DNA from: Alistipes sp. Marseille-P5061
GTDB taxonomy: Bacteria > Bacteroidota > Bacteroidia > Bacteroidales > Rikenellaceae
Length of the DNA: 64,000 nt
Direction: 5' to 3'
Assembly: GCF_900290115.1 (NCBI RefSeq)
Contig: NZ_LT985748.1
Coordinates: forward strand, 253,120 to 317,119
Below are positions 34,812 to 43,360 of this stretch, one piece after another; the first letter of the stretch is position 1, and every line of letters starts with the position of its first letter. The notes beneath the pieces were generated by a model. It made no database searches. It was not told the DNA's origin and worked only from the letters and a program-made list of their open reading frames with translations. Position numbers and translations under genes: made by a program.

Positions 34812-37800
34812 TTAAGCGTTTTGAGGTTTGCGAATCCGGAACATGGCCGCATAGAAGAGCGGCAGCAGCACCAGCGTGATGATTGTACCGACCGTAAGGC
34901 CGCCCATGATGGTCAGGGCCATCGAGCCGTACATCGGGTCGCCGACCAGCGGTATCATTCCGACGATGGTCGTCAGTGAGGCCATCAGCACGGGCCGCAC
35001 ACGCGAGACGGTCGCCTCGATGACGGCCGTATAGGGCGACTGGTACTCCTCGGTCTGCAGCCGGTTGATTTCGTCGACCAGCACGATGGCGTTCTTGACC
35101 ATCATGCCGATGAGTCCCATCATGCCGATGATGGCCATGAAGGTGAGCGGCTGTCCCGTCAGGAGCAGCGAGGGGGTGATGCCGCAGAAGACAAACGGGA
35201 AGCAAAGGAGGATGAGCAGCACCTTGCGCCAGCTGTTGAACAGCGCCAGCAGGATGGCCAGAATCAGGAAGATGGTCAGCGGCAGGTACTTCATCAGATT
35301 GCCGATGGCCTCACCCTGCAGCTCGCCTTCGCCCACCCAGCGCATCGTATAACCGTCGGGCAGCGCGATGGCCTCGATTTCGGGACGGATGGACTCGACA
35401 ACGCGGGCCGGCGTCGCCTCGTCGCAGTCGGGGTTGGGGTCACACTCCGCCTCGATAACCCTCCGTCCATTCATCCTCAGCACCACATCCTCGTCCCAGT
35501 CGAGGCGGATGTCGCGCACGGCATTTCCGAGCGGCATGGCGCGGAACATGCGCTCCTGCAGCTCGCTCATCCCGCGACCGCCGGCCAACGCACCCTGCAG
35601 CTCCTCGTTGCTCATACGCAGGTTCATCATGCTCCAGACGGGTATCTCGTCGAGGTTGCGGATGCGGCTGCCGTCGTCGTTGCGCACCTGGAGGTTCAAC
35701 GTCACCATCCGCTCCTGGTCGTTCAGCACGCCGACCGGCATGCCGTCGGTGGCAGCCAGCAGGGCGTTGGCCACATCTCCACGGCCGATTCCGGCCCGCA
35801 GGGCATCCTGCTGGTTGAACTCGGCAACGAGCGCCTTGCCCTTCGGTTTCCAGTTGTTCTGCACGGAGTAGACATCGACATAGGGCGAGTGGCGCATGAT
35901 GGCCTCGGCCTGCGCGCTCAGCTCGCGCAGCACGGCCGGGTCGGGACCCGCAAACTCCACCTCGACGGTATGCGACGTCGAAATCGAGAAGTTGTACTTG
36001 CGGATGCGGACATAGGCCTCGGGAAACTCCTCACGCAACTGCCGACGGATGTCGGGAATCGTCTTGAGAACGGTCTTGTAATCGGGGCAGTCGACAATCA
36101 GTTCACCGTAGCAGTCGCCGCCCGAGGTCATCGGACGCACCAGGCAATAGTGTGCCGGGGCGCTGCCCTGGCTGACAGCCACACGGTCGACGCCCGGATG
36201 GAGCCGCACGCTGTCGCTCATCTCGAGCAGACGGTCACGCACCCGGTCGGCATCCGTGGCCGAGGGGAAGAAGCACTCGACGACGAACTGCTTGTAGTCG
36301 AAGTCGGGGAAGAAGAGGTTCTTGACACGCGTCATGCCGAAGAGCGCAAGGGCCAGCACGGCAAAGGCCACGACAATCGTCGCCCGCTTGTACCCGATGA
36401 GGAAGGCGATTGTGCGGCGCACGAAGCGGTGGACCGGCGAGTTCATCACGGCCGGCTTCTGCGCTCCGGGCAGAGCTTTTTCGCGGGCCGGAAGCCACGA
36501 CTTGGCACATACGGGCACCTGTACCAGCGCCAGCACCCAGCTGGCCAGCAGACTCACACACAGCACCAGAAAGAGGTCGCCGGCATATTCGCCCGCCGAA
36601 TCGGGCGAGAGGTAGATGCCCAGAAAGGTCGAGGCGGCGATGACGGTCGCCCCGAGCAGCGGCAGGGCCGTATTGCGGCCGATGCGGTAGAGGTATGTTT
36701 TCGGGGAGAGGCCCCGCTTCTTGTCAATCAGGATGCCGTCCATAATCACCACGGCATTGTCGACCAACATGCCCATCGCCACGATGAAGGCACCGAGCGA
36801 GATGCGCTGCAGCGTCGTGCCGCACGTCAGCAGAATCGGGAATGAGACGGCCACCGTCAGCACCAGTCCGAACCCGATAATCAAACCGCTGCGGAATCCC
36901 ATGGTGAAGATGAGCACCAGGATGACTATCACGACCGACTCCAGCAGGTTCCACATGAACGACGAGATGGCCTCCGAAACCTTGTCGGGCTGGAAGAAAA
37001 TCTTCTCCGTACGGAAGCCGGCCGGAAGCTGCTTCATGGCCTCCTCGAGCCGTGCATCGACCGCCTTGCCCACATCCGGAACGATGGCCGAGGACTCCAT
37101 GGCGATGCAAAGGGCCAGGGCGGGTTTTCCGTCCACGAAGAACCCGTTGCGCTGCGGTGAGGCGTAGCCCCGCTCGACACGGGCCACATCGCCGATGCGC
37201 ATCTGACGGCTGTCCATCGTGCGGATTTCCAGATTGCGAATCTCCTCCACGTCGTCGGCCGCCGAATCGACATAGAGGGCGATGCGTTCGTCGCCGCTCA
37301 GATAGGCCCCGGCGTTGACCGTCTTGCCGGCCTGCTGCAGCGCCGAGGTTATCTGCGTCGGAATCACTCCGTTGCGCGCTATCTGCTCCTTCGAGAGGAT
37401 GATGTTGATTACCTCGTCGCGGTTGCCGGCGATGTTAATCCGCTTGACGCCCTTCACGTCGAGCAGTTCACGCCGCAGATACTTGGCATAGCGGTACATC
37501 TCGGGATAGCCGTATCCGTCGGCCGTCAGCGCATAGAAGATGCCGTAGACATCCATCATGTCGTCGATGACCACCGGGTCGTAGCACCCCTGGGGCAGGC
37601 GCGACGCAACGTCGCTCACCTTGCGGCGCAGTAGGTCGAAGTGCTGCTCCAGGTCCCGGTTCAGCACCGTCATCTGGAACTCAACAGTCAGCAGCACCGA
37701 GCCGTTGCGGCACTCGCTCTTCACCTTCTTGACGTTGGGCAGCGCCCGCAGCTCGTCCTCCATCAGCTGGGCCACCTTCAGCTCCACTTCGTGGGCGCTC

Positions 37801-37970
37801 GCTCCGGGGCAGGGAACCACGACCATCGCCTGCTTGACCGCCACGGCCGGGTCCTCGAGCTTGGGCATGTAGAGGAACGACAGCACTCCGGCGATGAGGA
37901 TGGCTCCCACAAGCGACCAGAACAACACCGGCCGCCGCATGAAAAATTCGGTCAGCTTCATCTTCATCAC
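34812..37970 (-). CDS. RND-family efflux permease (AcrB/HAE1-like)
   Basis: 1052 residues. It is an inner membrane proton-driven pump. Twelve membrane segments are expected, with two large periplasmic loops. A short cytoplasmic start FFMRRPVLFWSLVGAILIAG and internal repeats (MGMLVDNAVVIMDGI; GMMGLIGMMVKNAIVLVDEI) are the conserved TM4/TM10 regions. LFFPDFDYKQFVVECFFP marks the second periplasmic half. Substrates cannot be told from sequence; drug or bile-like export is the usual role. Its ATG overlaps the adaptor stop codon (ATGA), so the three genes are translated together. Confidence 0.93.
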   Translation of the reverse strand: MMKMKLTEFFMRRPVLFWSLVGAILIAGVLSFLYMPKLEDPAVAVKQAMVVVPCPGASAHEVELKVAQLMEDELRALPNVKKVKSECRNGSVLLTVEFQMTVLNRDLEQHFDLLRRKVSDVASRLPQGCYDPVVIDDMMDVYGIFYALTADGYGYPEMYRYAKYLRRELLDVKGVKRINIAGNRDEVINIILSKEQIARNGVIPTQITSALQQAGKTVNAGAYLSGDERIALYVDSAADDVEEIRNLEIRTMDSRQMRIGDVARVERGYASPQRNGFFVDGKPALALCIAMESSAIVPDVGKAVDARLEEAMKQLPAGFRTEKIFFQPDKVSEAISSFMWNLLESVVIVILVLIFTMGFRSGLIIGFGLVLTVAVSFPILLTCGTTLQRISLGAFIVAMGMLVDNAVVIMDGILIDKKRGLSPKTYLYRIGRNTALPLLGATVIAASTFLGIYLSPDSAGEYAGDLFLVLCVSLLASWVLALVQVPVCAKSWLPAREKALPGAQKPAVMNSPVHRFVRRTIAFLIGYKRATIVVAFAVLALALFGMTRVKNLFFPDFDYKQFVVECFFPSATDADRVRDRLLEMSDSVRLHPGVDRVAVSQGSAPAHYCLVRPMTSGGDCYGELIVDCPDYKTVLKTIPDIRRQLREEFPEAYVRIRKYNFSISTSHTVEVEFAGPDPAVLRELSAQAEAIMRHSPYVDVYSVQNNWKPKGKALVAEFNQQDALRAGIGRGDVANALLAATDGMPVGVLNDQERMVTLNLQVRNDDGSRIRNLDEIPVWSMMNLRMSNEELQGALAGGRGMSELQERMFRAMPLGNAVRDIRLDWDEDVVLRMNGRRVIEAECDPNPDCDEATPARVVESIRPEIEAIALPDGYTMRWVGEGELQGEAIGNLMKYLPLTIFLILAILLALFNSWRKVLLILLCFPFVFCGITPSLLLTGQPLTFMAIIGMMGLIGMMVKNAIVLVDEINRLQTEEYQSPYTAVIEATVSRVRPVLMASLTTIVGMIPLVGDPMYGSMALTIMGGLTVGTIITLVLLPLFYAAMFRIRKPQNA

Positions 37971-39037
37971 AACAGCCCTCCCACATTGGTTTGACTCGGC
38001 TCGGCCACCACACGGACCTTCTCGCCCTCTTCAAGAGCCGACACTCCGGCCCGAACAACCCATTCGCCGCCATCGAGCCCTCCGACAACGACGGCCCGGC
38101 CTTCAGCATCGGTATTGCCGAGCACAACGGCCCGGCGCCGCACGGTCGAATCGGCGCCGAAGACCCACACGCTGGGCGTCTCCCCCTCGAGGAAGATGCT
38201 CCCGAACGGGAGAGCGTAACCCTGCCGGCCCGTCGTATCGGCCACGCCAATGAGCACCTCGACATTCATGCCGGCCGTCAGCCGCCGGTCGGGCTGTCCC
38301 GCAAAGGCGAGCGTCACATGGTAGAGCTGGTTGCCGTCGGCCCGGGGCGGCATGCCCGAAAGGCGCATCGGCATCTCCCCGTCGATACCCGCCGCACGGC
38401 AGGCGAAGTGCGTAAAGCGGTCGCGGCGACGGTACTCGACGGGCGGAATGTCGACCTCGACCTCCATGCGCGAGACATCGAGCAGCAAGAAAAGCGCCGT
38501 CCCGGCATCGACCATCTCCGCCGGCGAGAAGTTCACCTTCTGGATATAGCCGTCGGTCGGAGCGTAGAGCTTCGTATAGTTGAGTTTGTTGCGGTTGGCC
38601 TGCAGCTGTACGCCCAGCTGCCGCAGCCCGGCGCTGGCCTTCTCGAAGTCATTGGCCGAGACGCTCTTCTGCTCGAAAAGCTGCTTCGTGCGTTCGACCT
38701 CATCCTTGAGCTGGTCGTACTGGATTTGCAACGCCTCGACCGCCAGCCGGTAGTCGGCGTCGTCGAGTTCGGCGAGCAGCTCTCCGCGCCGCACGTAGTC
38801 ACCCTCCTCCACGTGAATCCGGGCAATCTGTCCGGCCGTCTTGAATCCCAGGTTCACCTCGTGGGCCGCACGGACGACGCCCGAAAAGGTGCGGATTGTT
38901 TCGCCGCCCAGAAGCTCGGGCCGCGTCAGGCTCACCCTCTGTACGTAGGGTTCGTTGGACGGACTCCCCGCACAGCCGCACGTCAGGGCTGCAACCAGTG
39001 CAAGCCCGACGCTCTTTACTGCTGTCTTCATTGCCAT
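37967..39037 (-). CDS. RND efflux periplasmic adaptor lipoprotein
   Basis: 356 residues from MAMKTAV; longer frames reach 39094 but the shorter start places a normal signal sequence. The lipobox LTCGC anchors it to a membrane. The HlyD/AcrA layout is visible: beta-barrel and lipoyl half-motifs (GQIARIHVEEGDYVRRGELLAELD and TKLYAPTDGYIQKVNFSPAEMV) flank a helical hairpin of about 65 residues. It joins the RND pump to TolC. As first gene of the operon it faces a divergent AraC regulator 165 bp away. Confidence 0.88.
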   Translation of the reverse strand: MAMKTAVKSVGLALVAALTCGCAGSPSNEPYVQRVSLTRPELLGGETIRTFSGVVRAAHEVNLGFKTAGQIARIHVEEGDYVRRGELLAELDDADYRLAVEALQIQYDQLKDEVERTKQLFEQKSVSANDFEKASAGLRQLGVQLQANRNKLNYTKLYAPTDGYIQKVNFSPAEMVDAGTALFLLLDVSRMEVEVDIPPVEYRRRDRFTHFACRAAGIDGEMPMRLSGMPPRADGNQLYHVTLAFAGQPDRRLTAGMNVEVLIGVADTTGRQGYALPFGSIFLEGETPSVWVFGADSTVRRRAVVLGNTDAEGRAVVVGGLDGGEWVVRAGVSALEEGEKVRVVAEPSQTNVGGLL

Positions 39038-39174
39038 CATTTTTGAAATTTTCACCGGCAAAGTTCCAGATTTTTCCGTGAAGGCTTTTGTCACATGCTG
39101 CCGTCATGTTGTTCGAAAGGATGGCAAAACAGACCTTTTGAGTGAAAAACAACCGATTTTCCTGTTTGAATCCG

Positions 39175-39182
39175 TATATTTG
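39175..39182 (+). promoter_or_regulatory. Probable -7 element of the AraC regulator
   Basis: TATATTTG fits TAnnTTTG, 20 bases before the ATG. The -33 region is poor. The 165-bp divergent spacer is the likely site of regulator binding. Confidence 0.35.
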
Positions 39183-39202
39183 TCGACATAAAGCGAACGA
39201 CA

Positions 39203-40129
39203 ATGGATGAACTCCGGGACTTCAATGCACTCAATCTGGCGATGATACCCTTCGACGAGCAGGACTGCATCGTCGACAATCAGTTCTTTCTGGCCGGCGA
39301 TTTCGGCGAAGCGGGGCCTTCGCGCAATTATTCGAGCGACCCGTCGATGGTTTCCATACTCACGGCACCGTATCCCTTCAAGATTCAGGCAGCCATGATG
39401 CAGTTGTGTCTGGGCGGGAGGATGCGCGTGCGGCTAAACCTCAATGAATACGAGCTGCACCGCAACTCGCTGTTGATAGTCACTCCGGGGTCCATCGGCC
39501 AATGCCTCGACATTTCGGCCGACTGCCGCATAGTGCTTATCGCCCTGTCGAACAGCTACATCATTTCGGAGCAGAACAGCGAAGGGGCGCTCATCGTGCG
39601 CAAGTTCCTTTCGCAGCAGTCGCTGCTCGAGCTCACCGAGGAGCAGACGTCCGAGATACTGGAACTCTGCCGGGCCCTGCGCAAAAAGCTCCGCCAGCCA
39701 GACTTCCGGTTCAAGCACGAGGTCCTGAAGGGCTACCTGCAGGTGCTCTACGGTGAAATCTGTCAGCTGATGGCCCCGCTGGTCGAGGAGCAGGACTCCC
39801 GACAGGGGTCGCGCAAAAGGCAGATTTTTGACCGTTTTCTCGAGGAGCTGCGGCAGCACTACGCCTCGCAGCGCAGCGTTCAGTTCTATGCCGACCGACT
39901 CTGCCTGACCCCGAAATACCTCTCGCAGGTGGTTTATGCCGTCAGCGGACGCCATGCCGGCGACTGGATTCGCGACTATGTGGTTCTCGAGGCCAAAGCG
40001 TTGCTGAAGAGCGGCCAATATACGGTTCAGCAGGTCGCCGACCTGCTGAATTTCGCCAATCAATCGTTTTTCGGGGTCTACTTCAAGAAGGCGGTCGGCT
40101 GTTCGCCGACTGCCTACAAGGAGATGTAG
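39203..40129 (+). CDS. AraC-family transcriptional regulator
   Basis: 308 residues. An N-terminal cupin-like sensing domain (about 1-190; MQLCLGGRMRVRLNLNEYELHRNSLLIVTPG) precedes two helix-turn-helix motifs: SVQFYADRLCLTPKYLSQVV (first) and TVQQVADLLNFANQSFFGVY (second), ending with FKKAVGCSPTAYKEM. Divergent to the RND operon, so it most likely controls that pump in response to a small molecule. The ligand is unknown. Confidence 0.88.
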   Translation: MDELRDFNALNLAMIPFDEQDCIVDNQFFLAGDFGEAGPSRNYSSDPSMVSILTAPYPFKIQAAMMQLCLGGRMRVRLNLNEYELHRNSLLIVTPGSIGQCLDISADCRIVLIALSNSYIISEQNSEGALIVRKFLSQQSLLELTEEQTSEILELCRALRKKLRQPDFRFKHEVLKGYLQVLYGEICQLMAPLVEEQDSRQGSRKRQIFDRFLEELRQHYASQRSVQFYADRLCLTPKYLSQVVYAVSGRHAGDWIRDYVVLEAKALLKSGQYTVQQVADLLNFANQSFFGVYFKKAVGCSPTAYKEM

Positions 40130-40747
40130 GTCTACACGTTCCTGCCGATGATTGCGGGGACAATGTTACCTGCCGGATACTCGGGGGAGGGTAGAGTACG
40201 GTCGGATGAGAATCACATTCCCGGCCGTTCCGGTCCCCGGCGGCTGTCTCTTTCGGCCACTCGCCACCTTGGCATGTACACTAAACGTGTTCCGAATGGA
40301 AAAACCAGGATGCGTATATATTCCGACCAATCCAAGTTTTCGTGCCGTCCGGAATTGAAGTACAGGAGCGAAGACCGCCACATCGAATACAAAGAACGAC
40401 TCTGCAAGCCATCACTCTTCGCGCCATGCATACAACCGTTCGGAGGTGGCAAGGAGATGAATCTCTTTCCAGGCACGTAATCGAGATTTTCGCATCCAAA
40501 CCTTGGAACCGATTGCGCGCCGTAACAGGCCACGCCTCAAAAGCAGGTCTGAGGCGTAGCCATCGAAGGCATTATTCAGTTCCCGGCAGTCAACCGGCAG
40601 CCGGATGAGCAATGCCCGCTACCGCATGGCCTGGAGCGGCATCGGGACGCTTTATTCGGCGCGTACTTCAAGCGTCCTGTCGGCCTGAGGCGGAAGAAGG
40701 GTCCCGAAGAGCCCTCTTCCCGGAGCATTCCATCGCGGCGCGGTCCC
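40130..40747. other. Spacer with a hairpin and a possible AraC relic
   Basis: GGC-c-ACGCCTCA (40528-40539) pairs with TGAGGCGT-a-GCC (40550-40561). At 40649-40687 the plus strand reads ALFGAYFKRPVGL, like the end of an AraC second helix-turn-helix, but over only 13 residues. No intact gene is visible. Confidence 0.4.
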
Positions 40748-40786
40748 AAAAACAATCGGTCGGGAGACGATACTCCCGACCGATTG
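40748..40786 (-). terminator. Terminator of the fructokinase operon
   Basis: A 14-bp stem (CAATCGGTCGGGAG with its complement, 40753-40766 and 40773-40786). On the minus strand it is followed by five T. Confidence 0.85.
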
Positions 40787-40816
40787 CCGCATAAAAGAAT
40801 CACATCCGTGCCACAG

Positions 40817-41710
40817 CTACTGCAGCTGTCCCGTCAACTGCGGAGGCAGCACCGGCATGGCACCCTTCTGGGTGCAGACATAGGCGGAGGTCTGGACCGC
40901 AAGGGCATGCGCCTCGGCGACGCTCTTGCCCTTCAGGATTGACGAGATGAAGGCAGCGGTGAAGCTGTCGCCGGCACCCACCGTATCGGCCACCTCCACC
41001 TTGGGGGTGGGCAGGAACGAGATGTTGCCCGGCGTGAAGACGTAGCTGCCGTTGATTCCGCAGGTGAGAATCAGCATCTTCAGATTGTACTTTCCCAGGA
41101 GAATCCAGCACTTGTCCTGAAGGTCGATGCCCGGATAGCCGAACATGCGGCTTACCTGAATCAACTCTTCGTCGTTTATCTTCAGGATGTTGCAGCGCTT
41201 CATCGAGTTGCAGAGAATCTCCTTGTTGTAGAAGCCCTGACGCAGGTTGACATCGAAGACTACCAGCGTCTCGTCATTCTCGGGCATGGCATCCAGGAAG
41301 CTGCCGATGGTGTTGCGCGACACCACGCTGCGCTGGGCCAGCGAGCCGAAGCAGACCGCCTTCGTCCGGCGGGCGAGCGCCTCGAGCGCAGGAGTGTAGG
41401 GGATGTTGTCCCACGCCACATTCTCCTTGATTTCATATTGGGGAACCCCCGCCTGGTCGATGCTCACCTGCACGGTTCCCGTGGCATAGGGCACCGTGGC
41501 AATGTGGCAGTTGAGCCCCTTCGAGGTAAAGTTATCCAGAATCTCCTTTCCCAGCGCATCCTCACCCACGGCGCTCACCACGCAACTCGGCAATCCGAAC
41601 TGGGAGACATGATAGGCGAAATTGGCCGGTGCGCCGCCAATCTTTTTCCCTTCGGGGAGCATGTCCCACAGGACTTCGCCCATTCCTACGACAACATCAT
41701 TTGCGTTCAT
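40817..41710 (-). CDS. PfkB-family carbohydrate kinase, probable fructokinase
   Basis: 297 residues, cytoplasmic. Family signatures are GEVLWDMLPEGKKIGGAPANFA at the N-terminus and DTVGAGDSFTAAFI with catalytic Asp248 in GAGD. GEVLWD and GGAPANFAYH are typical of fructokinases rather than ribokinases. It would phosphorylate incoming fructose. It lies 22 bases after the MFS transporter gene in one operon, with the sensor gene divergent. This gene set resembles the fructose module beside the B. thetaiotaomicron fructan locus (fructokinase, inner membrane fructose transporter, BT1754-type sensor). Confidence 0.85.
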   Translation of the reverse strand: MNANDVVVGMGEVLWDMLPEGKKIGGAPANFAYHVSQFGLPSCVVSAVGEDALGKEILDNFTSKGLNCHIATVPYATGTVQVSIDQAGVPQYEIKENVAWDNIPYTPALEALARRTKAVCFGSLAQRSVVSRNTIGSFLDAMPENDETLVVFDVNLRQGFYNKEILCNSMKRCNILKINDEELIQVSRMFGYPGIDLQDKCWILLGKYNLKMLILTCGINGSYVFTPGNISFLPTPKVEVADTVGAGDSFTAAFISSILKGKSVAEAHALAVQTSAYVCTQKGAMPVLPPQLTGQLQ

Positions 41711-41732
41711 TGAATCGGTATTTTAGATTGAA

Positions 41733-42911
41733 CTATATCTTTTTGATTTTCAACGTATAGTAAAGAAGGTAGAGCACTCCGACGGTCATGACGGCAACGG
41801 CGCCAATCTGTCCGACGGCATCGGCCGCGTAGCCCATCGCCAGCGGGAAGACCGTACCGCCGAAGAGGCCCATAATCATGAGGCCCGACACCTCGTTCTT
41901 CTTGTCCGAGGCATAGACGAGCGTCTGCGAGAAGATGACCGAGAAGATGTTCGAGTTGCCGAATCCAATCAGTCCGATGCCCGTGTAGAGTGGTGCAAGG
42001 GTGTCGCACAGAGCCAGCAGGCTCATGCCGACGAGCATCATCAGCACGCTGATGGCGAAGAAGAGCTTCGGCGAGATGGCGCGCAGGATGAATGCCCCGA
42101 GGAAGCAGCCGATGGTACGGAAGATGAAGTAGATTCCGGTGGCAAATCCGGCATCCTCGAGCGGAAGACCCAGCCGTTCGATGATGATTTTGGGAGCGGT
42201 GGTGTTGGTTCCCACGTCGATTCCGACATGGCACATGATTCCGAGGAAGGAGAGCAGGATGAAGGGCCTGCCGAGCTGCTTGAGGCACTGGCCGATGCTC
42301 GACGCCGCAACGGGGCGGTCTTCTTCGATGGACGTAGCGGCCAGCAGCGAGATGGCCAGCAACGAGATGACGGCATAGATGACGAACAGCACCCGCCAGC
42401 CCAGGCCGAAGACGGGGAGGAGGGTAGTGGCGCCCCACGCCGCAATAATCGGAGCCAGGAACGAGGCGATGGCCTTGACGAACTGGCCGAAGGTGAGGGT
42501 CGAAGCCAGCCGGTCGCTGCTTATAAGGTTCGTAACCAGCGGATTGAGCGACGTCTGCATGATGGCGTTTCCGATGCCGAGCAGCGAGAACGAAGCCAGC
42601 ATAATCAGATAGCTGTCACCGAAGGTCGGGATGAAGAGCGATACGGCCGTGACCACGAGGCTGATGAGCACCGTGTTTTTCCGTCCGATTTTATTCATCA
42701 GCATGCCCGTCGGCACGGAGAAAATCAGGAACCAGAAGAAGACAAGCGAGGGAAAGAGATTCGCCTGTGCATCGGTCAGCCCGAGGTCCTGCTGCACGTA
42801 GTTCGAGGCCGTGCCCACGAGGTCGACAAACCCCATGGCAAAGAAGCAGAGCATCACCGGGATAATCCGGAGCAAAAACGATTTGCGGCGGGTGATAAGC
42901 GATTGTGACAT
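41733..42911 (-). CDS. MFS sugar transporter (FucP/glucose-galactose type)
   Basis: 392 residues with about 12 membrane segments. The loop GMLMNKIGRKNTVLISL matches the MFS loop 2-3 signature, and the first helix segment FFAMGFVDLVGTASNYVQQDLGLTDAQANL is like FucP-type symporters of Bacteroidetes. It would bring a hexose across the inner membrane with protons. Paired with the fructokinase, fructose is the best guess. The 5' leader may be about 300 nt if the promoter at 43218 is used. Confidence 0.85.
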   Translation of the reverse strand: MSQSLITRRKSFLLRIIPVMLCFFAMGFVDLVGTASNYVQQDLGLTDAQANLFPSLVFFWFLIFSVPTGMLMNKIGRKNTVLISLVVTAVSLFIPTFGDSYLIMLASFSLLGIGNAIMQTSLNPLVTNLISSDRLASTLTFGQFVKAIASFLAPIIAAWGATTLLPVFGLGWRVLFVIYAVISLLAISLLAATSIEEDRPVAASSIGQCLKQLGRPFILLSFLGIMCHVGIDVGTNTTAPKIIIERLGLPLEDAGFATGIYFIFRTIGCFLGAFILRAISPKLFFAISVLMMLVGMSLLALCDTLAPLYTGIGLIGFGNSNIFSVIFSQTLVYASDKKNEVSGLMIMGLFGGTVFPLAMGYAADAVGQIGAVAVMTVGVLYLLYYTLKIKKI

Positions 42912-43217
42912 GGTCAGGTATTATTTAGGTTAGACTTCAAGCAGGGGACATACGCACAGATTCCGCATCGTCGGAACGCCCCTGCAGCGGCAACTGCAGG
43001 CGGCAGGCCTCGCCCGTCGTCCGGAAAGGGGCATGGCCCGCAATCGGGCGTCGCAACCCGACACCGCACCTCACGGAGGCCGATGCCGGCGGCGTCAGCT
43101 CCCGCTGCATGACCACAGACGGGCTCTTGTCGATGTTCATCTCCACTGCGTATGAGTTCTTCGGTTGGTATCCTGCACGGCCATCTCCGGAACTCCGGAG
43201 AGGCGCATACGGTATTG

Positions 43218-43225
43218 CAAAGTTA
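43218..43225 (-). promoter_or_regulatory. Possible -7 element of the transporter-kinase operon
   Basis: Minus strand TAACTTTG fits TAnnTTTG. The -33 element is weak, as expected if the hybrid sensor activates it. It lies about 307 bases before the MFS start. The 42912-43217 stretch holds no recognised gene. Confidence 0.35.
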
Positions 43226-43334
43226 GCAACGAACCGGTTCCGAACCTATAAAATATCGTGCATTGTCTGTCAAAATTGTGGCGCGAAGCGTTTGTTTTAT
43301 GATTACATCCGCATTTTGGGCGAAGAATATGAAT

Positions 43335-43342
43335 TAAATTTG
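43335..43342 (+). promoter_or_regulatory. Possible -7 element of the hybrid sensor gene
   Basis: TAAATTTG fits TAnnTTTG, 18 bases before the ATG. A TTTG at 43315-43318 leaves only a 16-nt spacer. Confidence 0.35.
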
Positions 43343-43360
43343 GGACGCCAAAACGAACCT

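Noticed and set aside
40649-40687. A second AraC pseudogene
   Set aside because: Only about 13 residues match the end of the domain; this could be chance, so it is mentioned only in the spacer entry.
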